A stretch of 44,438 nucleotides of DNA from Novosphingobium naphthalenivorans NBRC 102051 (GCF_001590985.1 NZ_BCTX01000042.1:1-44438); one strand, 5' to 3'. Shown: positions 7,911 to 16,310, numbered from the stretch's first letter. Made by a program: numbers and translations. The notes: a model not told the origin generated them from the letters alone.

Positions 7911-10212
7911 ACGCGATCCCGCCTGGAAAGTGCTGGAAAAGCCCTCGCACCCGCACGACAGCGCGCGTCTGCATGTCGCAGGCGAGGCGCGCTATGCCGA
8001 TGATCTGGCCGAGCCCGAGGGCATGTTGCACCTCGCGTTCGGCCAGAGCAGCGAGGCCCATGCGCGGATCGTCTCGATCGACTTGTCGGACGTGCTGGCG
8101 GCAGAGGGCGTGGTGGCAGTCTATACCGCTGCCGATATTCCCGGCGCCAACGATGTCAGCCCCTTTGCGGGCGATGACCGGCTGCTGGCGGACGGCGAGG
8201 TGACGAGTCACGGCCAGCCGGTGTTCCTTGTCGCCGCCACCAGCCAGCGCGCGGCGCGCAAGGCGGCGCGGCTGGGCAAGGTGGAATACGAACCGTTGCC
8301 CGCCGTCACCACCATGGCAGAGGCGCGCGCGCGGCAATCGCTGATCGAACCCACCCAGCGCATGGCGCGCGGTGATGCCGCTGCCGCGCTGGAGGGGGCG
8401 CCGCGGCGCGTTTCGGGCCGCTTCGAAATGGGCGGGCAGGATCACTTCTACCTCGAAGGGCAAGTCGCGGTGGCGACGCCGGGTGAGGACGGGCAGATCC
8501 ATGTCCTCAGTTCCACCCAGCACCCCAGCGAAGTGCAGCATCTCGTGGCGCACATGCTGCACCGCTCTACCGCCGATGTGACGGTGGAAGTGCGCCGCAT
8601 GGGCGGGGCTTTCGGCGGCAAGGAAACGCAGGCCGCGCTCTTCGCCGCCGCCGCCGCGCTGGTAGCCTCGAAGACCGGGCATCCCGCCAAGTTCCGCTGC
8701 GACCGCGATGACGACATGGTCATGACCGGCAAGCGCCACCCTTTCGAAGTTGCCTATGAAGCGGGCTTCGACGACGAGGGGCATCTGCTGGCGCTCAAGC
8801 TGTTCCTCTCGTCCAACTGCGGCGCCACGGTGGACTTGTCGCCCGCGATCAACGACCGCGCGATGTTCCATGCGGACAACTGCTATTACCTCCCCGATGT
8901 CGAGATCGTGTCCGAGCGGCTGAAGACCAACACGGTTTCCGCCACCGCCTTCCGGGGGTTCGGCGGGCCGCAGGGGATGCTGGCGATCGAGCGGATCGTC
9001 GATCACGTCGCCGCCGTGCTGGGCAAGGACCCGCTCGCGGTGCGCCTCGCCAATCTCTACCGCCCGGGCCGCGAAGAGACGCAGTACGGCATGACCGTGG
9101 CCGACAACATCGCTCCCGAACTGATCGCCCGCCTGTGCGAAAGCGCGCGCTATGACGAGCGGGTGAAGGCGGTTGAGGCGTTCAATGCGAAGAGCCCGGT
9201 GATCAAGAAGGGCATTGCGCTCACCCCGGTGAAATTCGGCATCAGCTTCACCACCACCCACCTCAATCAGGCGGGCGCGCTGGTGCATGTCTATGCCGAC
9301 GGGTCGATCCAGATCAACCACGGCGGCACCGAGATGGGGCAGGGCGTCTATGTGAAAGTGGCGCAAGTCGTGGCGGACGTCTTCGCCGTGCCGCTCGGCA
9401 CGGTGCGTATCACTGCTACGCGCACCGACAAAGTGCCCAACACGTCAGCTACGGCCGCCAGTTCAGGCGCGGATCTCAACGGCATGGCGGCCCACAACGC
9501 GGCCATGGCGATCCGCGACCGGCTGACCAATTTCCTGGCCCGCACTTATGGCTGCGGCGAGGACGCGGTGCATTTCACCCCCGGCGGGGTCCTGGCGGGC
9601 GGCGAGACGCTCAGCTTCGCCGAGGTGACGCACAAGGCCTATATCGGGCGCGTTTCGATGTCCTCGACAGGCTTCTACGCCACACCGGGCATCGAGTACG
9701 ATCGCGATGCCCACAAGGGCCGCCCGTTCTATTACTTCGCCTATGGCGCTTCGGTCAGCGAAGTGGCGATCGACACCCTGACCGGCGAACACAAGGTGCT
9801 GGCGGTGGACATTCTCCACGATGTCGGCCGTTCGCTGAACCCGGTGATCGACAGGGGGCAGATCGAGGGCGGCTTCGTGCAGGGGCAGGGCTGGCTCACG
9901 ACCGAGGAACTGGTGTGGGACGGCAAGGGGCGCCTGCTCACGCACAGCCCGGCGACTTACAAGATCCCGACCGCCTCCGATCGTCCGAAGCATTTCACCG
10001 TGGCTTTGTGGGACGGCGAGAATGTGGAACCGACGATCAACCGCTCCAAGGCGGTGGGCGAGCCGCCGTTCATGCTGGCGAACTCGGTGTTCTCGGCGCT
10101 GGGCCGCGCGATTGCCGCCACCGCGCCGGACAAGCGCGACCTGCCGCCGCTCGATGCCCCGGCCACGCCCGAGCGCATCCTGAAAGCCATTGCGGGGCAT
10201 AAACTGTCATGA
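7903..10212 (+). CDS. xdhB: Xanthine dehydrogenase molybdopterin-binding large subunit
   Basis: Catalytic Mo-pterin subunit (769 residues) of the heteromeric bacterial xanthine dehydrogenase. The opening SAR(L)HVAGEARYADD is typical. Substrate/cofactor motifs are GGAFGGKE (about 234-241), TAFRGFGGPQG with the substrate-positioning R351, GGTEMGQGVYVKVAQ, and KAVGEPPFML, whose E720 corresponds to the catalytic base glutamate. Length is normal for XdhB. It overlaps xdhA by 8 bases and xdhC by an ATGA, so the three are made together. It acts in the cytoplasm, since there is no signal peptide. Confidence 0.96.
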   Translation: MAERDPAWKVLEKPSHPHDSARLHVAGEARYADDLAEPEGMLHLAFGQSSEAHARIVSIDLSDVLAAEGVVAVYTAADIPGANDVSPFAGDDRLLADGEVTSHGQPVFLVAATSQRAARKAARLGKVEYEPLPAVTTMAEARARQSLIEPTQRMARGDAAAALEGAPRRVSGRFEMGGQDHFYLEGQVAVATPGEDGQIHVLSSTQHPSEVQHLVAHMLHRSTADVTVEVRRMGGAFGGKETQAALFAAAAALVASKTGHPAKFRCDRDDDMVMTGKRHPFEVAYEAGFDDEGHLLALKLFLSSNCGATVDLSPAINDRAMFHADNCYYLPDVEIVSERLKTNTVSATAFRGFGGPQGMLAIERIVDHVAAVLGKDPLAVRLANLYRPGREETQYGMTVADNIAPELIARLCESARYDERVKAVEAFNAKSPVIKKGIALTPVKFGISFTTTHLNQAGALVHVYADGSIQINHGGTEMGQGVYVKVAQVVADVFAVPLGTVRITATRTDKVPNTSATAASSGADLNGMAAHNAAMAIRDRLTNFLARTYGCGEDAVHFTPGGVLAGGETLSFAEVTHKAYIGRVSMSSTGFYATPGIEYDRDAHKGRPFYYFAYGASVSEVAIDTLTGEHKVLAVDILHDVGRSLNPVIDRGQIEGGFVQGQGWLTTEELVWDGKGRLLTHSPATYKIPTASDRPKHFTVALWDGENVEPTINRSKAVGEPPFMLANSVFSALGRAIAATAPDKRDLPPLDAPATPERILKAIAGHKLS

Positions 10213-11126
10213 CGCAGTGGGTCGGCTGGCTGCGGCGGCTTCCTCAGGAGCCGTGCGCGCTCGTTTCGGTGCTGGCGACCGAAGGCTCGGCACCGCGCGG
10301 CGCGGGCACGCGAATGCTGGTCACGGCAGAGGGGCAGCAAGGCACTATCGGCGGCGGGCAACTCGAATTTCGCGCGGTGGAGCAGGCGCGCGTAATCCTC
10401 GATCATCCCAAGGGGACGTGGCGGGTGCAGGACTATCCGCTGGGGCCGCTGCTGGGGCAGTGCTGCGGCGGACGGGTGCGGCTGCTGATCGAGCACGTCG
10501 ATCCGCAGGCGCTGGACTGGCTGCACGATGCCGAACCGGGACGAATGCTGGAAACCGTGCTGGAGGAAGGCCGCGTCGCCCGCCGTGTGTTCGAGCGCGA
10601 GACCGCCACGCGCCAGTCCGCACGCGGCGAACGTCCCGGCACGGGCACGCGCATGATCGAGCCAGTGGGCGAGCGCCCGCGTCCGGTCTATCTGTTCGGC
10701 GCGGGCCATGTCGGGCAGGCGATTGCCCGGCACATGACCGGGCTGCCGCTCCAACTCGCGTGGTTCGATACCCGACCCGAGCAGGCGGCGATCGATGGCG
10801 TCACGGTGATGCCCGAAGAGGAGATCGCCCACTGCATAGCGGAAGCCCCAGCCGATGCCGCGATCGTGATCCTTACCCACGATCATCCGCTCGACTATCA
10901 TCTGACGCTGGCGGCGCTGGGGCGCGATCCGGTGGCCTTCGTGGGGCTGATCGGGTCCTCCACCAAGCTCGCGCGGTTCCGTTCGCGGCTCAGGGCCGAT
11001 GGCATTTCCGAAGAGGGCCTGTCCCGCCTCACCGCGCCGATCGGCGTGCCGGGCGTGCGCGGCAAGGAGCCGGATGTGATCGCCATCGCCGTGCTGGCGC
11101 AATTGCTGCAGTTGAGGGGGCAGTGA
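10209..11126 (+). CDS. xdhC: XdhC, molybdenum-cofactor sulfuration/insertion factor
   Basis: Chaperone (305 residues) that binds molybdenum cofactor, supports its sulfuration and delivers it to XdhB. The N-terminal XdhC domain has the block TEGSAPRGAGTRMLV, GTIGGGQLEF and LGQCCGGRV (C85, C86). The C-terminal Rossmann domain begins at YLFGAGHVGQAIARH (about 160) and continues through LTHDHPLDYHL and VGLIGSSTKLARF. The gene follows xdhB with an ATGA overlap, the usual arrangement. It is the last gene before a palindromic repeat, so it may end the tightly coupled segment. Confidence 0.95.
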   Translation: MTQWVGWLRRLPQEPCALVSVLATEGSAPRGAGTRMLVTAEGQQGTIGGGQLEFRAVEQARVILDHPKGTWRVQDYPLGPLLGQCCGGRVRLLIEHVDPQALDWLHDAEPGRMLETVLEEGRVARRVFERETATRQSARGERPGTGTRMIEPVGERPRPVYLFGAGHVGQAIARHMTGLPLQLAWFDTRPEQAAIDGVTVMPEEEIAHCIAEAPADAAIVILTHDHPLDYHLTLAALGRDPVAFVGLIGSSTKLARFRSRLRADGISEEGLSRLTAPIGVPGVRGKEPDVIAIAVLAQLLQLRGQ

Positions 11127-11146
11127 TGGGTTCGTCCTGTCTCCAA

Positions 11147-11273
11147 AATCCTCCCTGTTCCCGTAGGGAATGGGGAGGTGGCAGCCCGTCAGGGCTGACG
11201 GAGGGGTTTTTCCCCCTCCACCACCCGCTGCGCGGGCGGTCCCCCTCCCCATCGCTGCGCGACAGGGAGGATT
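11147..11273 (+). repeat. AATCCTCCCTGT/ACAGGGAGGATT repeat, copy 1
   Basis: Ends are AATCCTCCCTGT and ACAGGGAGGATT, and the interior contains GGAGGGGTTTTTCCCCCTCC and GCTGCGCGGGC. Other copies are at 30127-30254 (same orientation, nearly identical interior) and 40117-40242 (opposite orientation). Its terminal AGGGAGG lies seven bases before the guaD ATG and so serves as that gene's likely ribosome-binding site. Confidence 0.85.
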
Positions 11274-11277
11274 GGGT

Positions 11278-12558
11278 ATGATCCACGCCTATCGCGGCGA
11301 ACTGCTCTCCGTCGCGCAGGACCCGCGCGATGCGCCGGGCGCGGTGCGCCATGAGGCGGACGGCCTGCTGGTGATCGAGGATGGCGTGGTCATCGCGCGC
11401 GGGGCCTATGCCGATCTGGCGAAGCGCTACGCGGACATTCCCGTCGAAACGCTCCCCGGCCTTGTCGTGCCCGGCTTTATCGATGCGCATGTCCACTACC
11501 CGCAGACAGACCGCATCGCCTCGCACGGAGAGCAATTGCTCGACTGGCTGGACCGGCACATCTTCCCGGCGGAGAAGGCCTTCGTGGACAAGGCCCATGC
11601 CGATGTGGTGGCGGCCTTCTTCTTGGACGAACTGCTGCGCAACGGCACGACCAGCGCGCTCGTGTTCCCGACCGTGCATGAACAGTCGGTCGACGCCCTG
11701 TTCGAAGCCGCGCTCGAACGCCGGATGCGGATTGTCTCGGGCAAAGTGCTGATGGACATGGGGCCGGAGGGGCTGAAGGACACTGTCGCTTCGGGGCGCG
11801 CCGAAACCGAAGCGCTGATCCGCCGCTGGCGGGGGCGCGGGCGGCTGGGCTATGCGGTGACGCCGCGTTTCGCGCTGGCGTCCAGCGATACGCAACTGGC
11901 CGACGCCGGGGCCTTGCTGGCCGAGCATCCCGATGTGCTGATGCACACCCATCTGGCCGAGAACGTCCACGAATGCGCGGCGGTGGCAGCGCGTTTCCCC
12001 GAAGCGGCGGACTATCTCGACGCCTATGACCGTTTCGGCCTTGTCACCCCGCGTTCGGTCTTTGCCCATGGCATCCACTTGTCGGAGCGCGCTTGTTCGC
12101 GGTTGCACGAGAGCGGTGCGGGGATCGCGGTGTGCCCGAGTTCGAACCTGTTTCTGGGCTCGGGCTTCTTCAACTTCGGGCAGGCGGACAAGCACAAGCT
12201 GCGGCTGGGGCTCGGCACCGATGTCGGCGCGGGGACATCGTTCTCGATGCTCTACACCGCGGGCCTTGCCTATCAGGCCGCGCTGGCGCGCGAGGAGCGG
12301 CTCGATCCGTTCCGCGCGCTCTGGCTGGCGACGGCGGGCAGCGCCGCGTTGCTACACATCGGCGACAAGGTAGGCGCGCTGGAAGTGGGGCAGGAGGCCG
12401 ACTTTGCCGTGCTCGACCCTGCCGCCACGCCGCTCATGGCGCGCCGCACCCGCGAGGCGGACCTTGCCGAACGGCTGTTTGCACTGCAAATCCTCGGCGA
12501 CGACCGCGCGGTTGCGCGCACTTATGTGCTGGGCCAATGCGCCTGGCAGAGACCATGA
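11278..12558 (+). CDS. guaD: Guanine deaminase
   Basis: Amidohydrolase-superfamily guanine deaminase (426 residues) converting guanine to xanthine, the XDH substrate. Metal ligands are seen in PGFIDAHVHYPQ (H71, H73), HTHLAEN (H223 with H225) and GTDVGAG (D315); other GuaD blocks are WLDRHIFPAE, RNGTTSALVF and CPSSNLFLGSGFF. The ATG at 11278 is chosen because AGGGAGG lies seven bases upstream and the start MIHAYRGELLS matches the family. That ribosome site belongs to the palindromic repeat upstream. Confidence 0.95.
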   Translation: MIHAYRGELLSVAQDPRDAPGAVRHEADGLLVIEDGVVIARGAYADLAKRYADIPVETLPGLVVPGFIDAHVHYPQTDRIASHGEQLLDWLDRHIFPAEKAFVDKAHADVVAAFFLDELLRNGTTSALVFPTVHEQSVDALFEAALERRMRIVSGKVLMDMGPEGLKDTVASGRAETEALIRRWRGRGRLGYAVTPRFALASSDTQLADAGALLAEHPDVLMHTHLAENVHECAAVAARFPEAADYLDAYDRFGLVTPRSVFAHGIHLSERACSRLHESGAGIAVCPSSNLFLGSGFFNFGQADKHKLRLGLGTDVGAGTSFSMLYTAGLAYQAALAREERLDPFRALWLATAGSAALLHIGDKVGALEVGQEADFAVLDPAATPLMARRTREADLAERLFALQILGDDRAVARTYVLGQCAWQRP

Positions 12559-12565
12559 CTTCTAC

Positions 12566-12656
12566 CTTCGTCATTGCGAGGCCCAAAGGGCCGCGGCAAT
12601 CCAGAGCGAGCGTAAATCGCCCTGGATTGCTTCGCCTCCGGCTCGCAATGACGAAG
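12566..12656. repeat. CTTCGTCATTGCGAG inverted repeat, copy 1
   Basis: Perfectly complementary ends CTTCGTCATTGCGAG (12566-12580) and CTCGCAATGACGAAG (12642-12656), with internal GGCAATCCAG and CTGGATTGC. Further copies are near 15648, 23025, 34052 and 42583. It fills the guaD-adenine deaminase gap and could form a long hairpin in the transcript. Confidence 0.88.
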
Positions 12657-12681
12657 GGCCAGGGACAAAATTGCCGAAAGC

Positions 12682-13704
12682 ATGACCATGACTGACCTCG
12701 ACAGCTTCATCACCGGCCTGCCCAAGGCCGAACTCCACCTTCACATCGAGGGTAGCCTCGAACCCGAACTGATGTTCGAGCTGGCCAAACGCAACGGCGT
12801 GGAAATTCCCTTCGCCACGGTCGAGGAGGTGCGCGCGGCCTATGCCTTTTCGAACCTGCAGGACTTTCTGGACATCTACTACGCGGGCGCCAACGTGCTG
12901 CGCACACGGGCGGATTTCCACGATCTGGCCGCCGCCTATTTCGCGCGCGCGGCGGCGGACGGGGTGGTCCATGCCGAGATCATGTTCGATCCGCAGACCC
13001 ATACCGACCGGGGCATTCCCTTTGCCGATGTGATCGAGGGCCTGCTCTCCGCCATGGCCGAGGCCGAGGCGAAGTTCGGCATGACCTCGAAGCTGATCCT
13101 CTCGTTCCTGCGCCACTTGTCCGAAGAGGCCGCGTTCGAGGTGCTGGCGATGGCCGAACCCTGGCTCGACCGGATCGAGGCGGTGGGGCTCGACAGCTCC
13201 GAACTGGGGCATCCGCCGGTCAAGTTCGCGCAAGTCTTCGAGGCCGCGCGGGCCAAGGGGCTCAAGCTGACGGCCCATGCGGGTGAGGAAGGGCCGCCCG
13301 AATATGTCTATCAGGCGCTGGATGTGCTGCATGTCGATCGCATCGATCACGGCAACCGCTCGCTGGAGGACCCGGTGCTGACCGACCGGCTGGCGGACAT
13401 GGGCATGACGCTGACGGTCTGCCCGCTGTCCAACCTCAAGCTCTGCGTGGTCGATGATCTCGGCAACCATCCGATCGACCGGATGCTGGCGCTGGGCCTC
13501 AAGGCGACGATCAACTCGGACGATCCGGCCTATTTCGGCGGCTATATCGGCGACAATTTCCGGGCAGTGGCGCAGGCGCGCGGGCTCGATCGCGAGGAGA
13601 TCGTGACGCTGGCACGCAACAGCTTCACGGGTTCGTTCCTCCCGCCCGCCGCCATCGCGGCGCACCTTCAGACACTCGAAACTTACGTGGCAACTTACGC
13701 ATAA
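12682..13704 (+). CDS. Adenine deaminase (adenosine-deaminase-like family)
   Basis: Zn hydrolase of 340 residues. Motifs are KAELHLHIEGSLEPE (H19, H21), HAGEE (H199, catalytic E202) and NSDDPAYFGG (D280, D281). The blocks NLQDFLDIYYAGANVL and AEIMFDPQTHTDRGI are characteristic of the subgroup acting on adenine rather than adenosine, so the expected reaction is adenine to hypoxanthine, which then enters XDH. Adenosine deaminase activity is the alternative. It lacks a signal peptide, unlike the second deaminase at 17584. ATG codons at 12682 and 12688 are both possible starts. The stop overlaps the nucleoside hydrolase ATG by one base (TAATG). Confidence 0.88.
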   Translation: MTMTDLDSFITGLPKAELHLHIEGSLEPELMFELAKRNGVEIPFATVEEVRAAYAFSNLQDFLDIYYAGANVLRTRADFHDLAAAYFARAAADGVVHAEIMFDPQTHTDRGIPFADVIEGLLSAMAEAEAKFGMTSKLILSFLRHLSEEAAFEVLAMAEPWLDRIEAVGLDSSELGHPPVKFAQVFEAARAKGLKLTAHAGEEGPPEYVYQALDVLHVDRIDHGNRSLEDPVLTDRLADMGMTLTVCPLSNLKLCVVDDLGNHPIDRMLALGLKATINSDDPAYFGGYIGDNFRAVAQARGLDREEIVTLARNSFTGSFLPPAAIAAHLQTLETYVATYA

Positions 13705-14888
13705 TGCAGAAAATTATCGGATTTCTCGCCACGGTCTGGCTCGCGGCGGTTCTTTCGCTGGGGACGGCCCATGCCGATGCGGCGAAGCGCAAGGTCATCA
13801 TCGATGACGAAGGCTTCGCCCTGATGCACCTGATGCTGCTGGAAAGCAGCGAGGTGGATGTCATCGGCATCACCACCGTTTCCGGCAATACCTGGGCGAA
13901 CCGGGCGACGGCGATGGCTCTGCGCGGCCTTGAAATCGCGCACCGGCCGGATATCCCGGTGGTGCAGGGCGCGACCTATCCGCTGCTCAATTCCGAGGCG
14001 CTGACCGAACGCTGGGAAGCGCTCTACGGCAAGCTCACCTGGAAAGGCGCGTGGATGAAGCAATGGGTGGAGTCCAGCGTGCAGAGCGCGCCTGTCTATT
14101 ACGGGCCGAACGATCCGGTGAACCTGCCCGGCGGCAATCCGAAGCTCAAGCCTTCGCCGGAAGTCGCCGCGAATTTCCTGATCCGCATGGTGCACCAGTA
14201 TCCCGGACAGATCACCATCGTCGCCTGCGGGCCGCTGACCAATCTGGCGCTGGCGCAGCGGCTGGACCCACAGTTCGCTTCGCTGGCGGGCGAACTGGTC
14301 TATATGGGCGGCAGCTTCAATCCGCAGCAGGTGCTGGATAACGTATCGGCTGCCGAGTTCGCGCGGGAATATGCCAATTCCCCGCGGCGCGAATTCAATG
14401 CGCGCTTCGATCCGGAAGCGGCGAGCATCGTTTCGCACAGCCCCTGGCGCAAGCTGACGGTCATTCCGGCCGATCCGTCCACGGCGACGCAGCTCACCCC
14501 GGAACTGATCGCGCGGCTGGTCAAGGCCGCGTCGCCCGACGTCGGAAAGTTCATCGCCTCGATGGAGCCGGGCTTTCCGCTGTGGGACGAGATCGCTGCG
14601 GGCTATGTGCTCGATCCCGGCATCGCGACCGAGGCGGAAGACCTCTACGTTGATTACAACACCCAGTTCGGCCCTGACTATGGGGACACTGTGAGCTGGC
14701 GCGAACACTACCAGCCCGGCCTCGGCGAGCGGAAGGCCCATGTGGTGCGTGCGATCGATCCGAAGCGGCTGGAAGCGCTGATGGTGGAAGCCATGGCGGA
14801 AGGGGCACATGCGGGCGCGGTCGTGCCGGCCGGGCGGGCCGCGAGTTCGCTCCCCTTGCGTCATTCCCACACGCCTGTGCGGGAATGA
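13704..14888 (+). CDS. Exported nucleoside hydrolase-like protein with altered Asp motif
   Basis: Inosine-uridine-preferring nucleoside hydrolase family, 394 residues, with a signal peptide (hydrophobic IIGFLATVWLAAVLSLGTAHA), so periplasmic. Family blocks are ITTVSGNTWANRA, VACGPLTNLALAQRLDP, ELVYMGGSF and EFNARFDPEAA. The usual N-terminal calcium-binding DxDxGxDDA is replaced by IDDEGFALMHL, keeping at most the first aspartate; the C-terminal HD is WD. Catalysis may therefore differ from textbook enzymes. The role fits release of free bases from nucleosides before uptake. The last residues (about RHSHTPVRE) and the stop are encoded by a small palindrome. Confidence 0.85.
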   Translation: MQKIIGFLATVWLAAVLSLGTAHADAAKRKVIIDDEGFALMHLMLLESSEVDVIGITTVSGNTWANRATAMALRGLEIAHRPDIPVVQGATYPLLNSEALTERWEALYGKLTWKGAWMKQWVESSVQSAPVYYGPNDPVNLPGGNPKLKPSPEVAANFLIRMVHQYPGQITIVACGPLTNLALAQRLDPQFASLAGELVYMGGSFNPQQVLDNVSAAEFAREYANSPRREFNARFDPEAASIVSHSPWRKLTVIPADPSTATQLTPELIARLVKAASPDVGKFIASMEPGFPLWDEIAAGYVLDPGIATEAEDLYVDYNTQFGPDYGDTVSWREHYQPGLGERKAHVVRAIDPKRLEALMVEAMAEGAHAGAVVPAGRAASSLPLRHSHTPVRE

Positions 14889-14889
14889 C
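14860..14889. repeat. Small hairpin covering the nucleoside hydrolase stop
   Basis: GTCATTCCC at 14860-14868 pairs with GGGAATGAC at 14881-14889, with further inner pairing. The TGA stop of the upstream gene lies in the right arm. It may be a short repeat copy that replaced the original gene end and may contribute to termination. Confidence 0.6.
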
Positions 14890-14951
14890 ATAATGCCAGG
14901 ATGCAGGGATGACGGTGCATCCGTATCCTGAAATGCTGAGGCGCGGCGCGC

Positions 14952-15000
14952 GCTTATACCAAACCCCGGTGAGTCCAGCTCATCGGGGTTTGGTATAAGC
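14952..15000. terminator. Perfect 17-bp-arm palindrome between convergent genes
   Basis: Arms GCTTATACCAAACCCCG (14952-14968) and CGGGGTTTGGTATAAGC (14984-15000) are exact complements. The 15-base centre contains TGAG and CTCA that can extend the stem. It lies between the convergent ends of the nucleoside hydrolase and LOG genes, so a bidirectional terminator is plausible, although no long T-tract follows. A mobile repeat is the alternative. Confidence 0.6.
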
Positions 15001-15005
15001 CGGGA

Positions 15006-15584
15006 TCAGAGGTCCTGTTCGCCCAGCCAGTGCTCGGTTTCCGGCGCCATGTAATGCATCATCCGGTCCAGCAGGGCTTCGGGTTCGCGCTCGATCATCA
15101 GCATCGCGCGGTGACGTTCCTGGAGGAAGCCTTCCTCGACGATCTTGTCGATGAACTGGGTCAGGCCGTCGTAGAAATCGCCCACGTTGAGCAGGCCGAC
15201 CGGCTTCTTGTGATAGCCAAGCTGCGCCCAGCACCAGGCCTCGAACATTTCCTCGAAGGTGCCGATGCCGCCCGGCAGGGTGACGAAGCCGTCCGCGAGG
15301 TTGGCCATCATCGCCTTGCGTTCGTGCATGGTCTTCACCACGTGCAGTTCGGTGATGCCGTGGTGGTCCTTTTCGCGCGCGCGCAGCGCCTCGGGGATGA
15401 CGCCGATCACTTCGCCGCCCGCCGCGCAGACGGCATCGGCGATCACGCCCATCAGGCCGACTTCGCCGCCGCCATAGACAAGGCCGATACCGCGCTGGGC
15501 CAGCAGCGTGCCGAACTGTTCGGCGGCGTCACGATAGAGAGGGCTGCGGCCCGGTGAGGAGCCGAGATAGACGCAGATGCGCAT
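15006..15584 (-). CDS. LOG family nucleotide 5'-monophosphate phosphoribohydrolase
   Basis: Rossmann-like LOG/TIGR00730 protein of 192 residues. Key motifs are YGGGEVGLMG (about 38-47), MHERKAMM and PGGIGTFEEMFE, the phosphoribohydrolase signature. Characterised LOG proteins cleave AMP or cytokinin ribotides to free base and ribose-5-phosphate. In this setting it could release adenine for the adenine deaminase at 12682, which is inference. I chose the ATG at 15584 (MRICVYLGSS) over an upstream TTG because family homology begins there. Confidence 0.88.
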   Translation of the reverse strand: MRICVYLGSSPGRSPLYRDAAEQFGTLLAQRGIGLVYGGGEVGLMGVIADAVCAAGGEVIGVIPEALRAREKDHHGITELHVVKTMHERKAMMANLADGFVTLPGGIGTFEEMFEAWCWAQLGYHKKPVGLLNVGDFYDGLTQFIDKIVEEGFLQERHRAMLMIEREPEALLDRMMHYMAPETEHWLGEQDL

Positions 15585-15647
15585 GAGTGGGGGCTTCTTT
15601 CGTTTGGAGTACCATACCAAAGCTTGCTGACGGTGATCTTCTCCCCT

Positions 15648-15741
15648 TTCGTCATTGCGAGGAGGCGAAGCCGACGAAGCAATCCAGGGCTGGCGCGAAC
15701 CGCCCTGGATTGCTTCGCCCTTCGGGCTCGCAATGACGAAG
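15648..15741. repeat. CGTCATTGCGAG inverted repeat, copy 2
   Basis: Ends TTTCGTCATTGCGAG and CTCGCAATGACGAAG flank GAAGCAATCCAGGGC and GCCCTGGATTGCTTCG, a nearly full-length palindrome. It lies between the phosphoribosyltransferase and LOG genes, both on the minus strand. Confidence 0.88.
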
Positions 15742-15776
15742 CAAGGGGGTATGAGTTCCCATCAATAAAGCGCGGG

Positions 15777-16310
15777 TCAGGAGAGGCGTTCGGGGACCGA
15801 CAGGGCCTCTTCGACAATGCTGTCCTTGGTGCCGACGGCTTCCCAGGGGAAGACGAACCAGCGCTTGTCCTCGGCGCGGTCGATCATGTCGGCCCAGAAA
15901 TCGACTTCGGAGCTGGAGCTCTGGTTGTTGATGACGACGGCAAAGCGCATGTTGGCGGTATCGCCGCCCGCTTCCACGAACTTGCCGCGCAAGTACTGGA
16001 TCGTGCCGCCGCTGTCGTTGATGTCGTCGACGAAGAGCATCCGCTTGCCCTCCGCGCTCATGCCGGCGACCTTGGCCAGCAGTTCGTCGGCAAAGCCCGG
16101 AACTTTCGAGGAATGGTCGATCGAAAGCATCGGCAGTTCGAGCTGGTGGGAAATATAGACGCCCGGCGCCAGGCCGCCGCGTCCTATGCCGATCACGAAG
16201 TCGGGCACCCAGCCGTCTTCACGCACCTTGCGGGACAGGACACGGACCTTGGCAAGGAAGTCTTCGTAATATTCAAGGTAGTGGAGCTCGGGCTCGGCGG
16301 TCGGGTCCAT
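15777..16310 (-). CDS. Purine phosphoribosyltransferase-type protein
   Basis: Type I phosphoribosyltransferase of 177 residues. The PRPP-binding signature is MLFVDDINDSGGT (about 91-103) and the PPi-loop-like segment is VIGIGRGGLAPG (39-50). The length and the RGG(L) loop resemble hypoxanthine/guanine/xanthine salvage enzymes (Gpt-like), which return bases to nucleotides, the opposite branch from the degradation genes around it. The exact base is not readable from the motifs. It is transcribed toward the LOG gene, 192 bases from that gene's start, with a repeat in between. Confidence 0.82.
   Translation of the reverse strand: MDPTAEPELHYLEYYEDFLAKVRVLSRKVREDGWVPDFVIGIGRGGLAPGVYISHQLELPMLSIDHSSKVPGFADELLAKVAGMSAEGKRMLFVDDINDSGGTIQYLRGKFVEAGGDTANMRFAVVINNQSSSSEVDFWADMIDRAEDKRWFVFPWEAVGTKDSIVEEALSVPERLS

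Noticed and set aside
15585..15620. Upstream TTG start for the LOG gene adding twelve residues
   Set aside because: The added residues are unlike the family, whose N-terminus matches the ATG at 15584.
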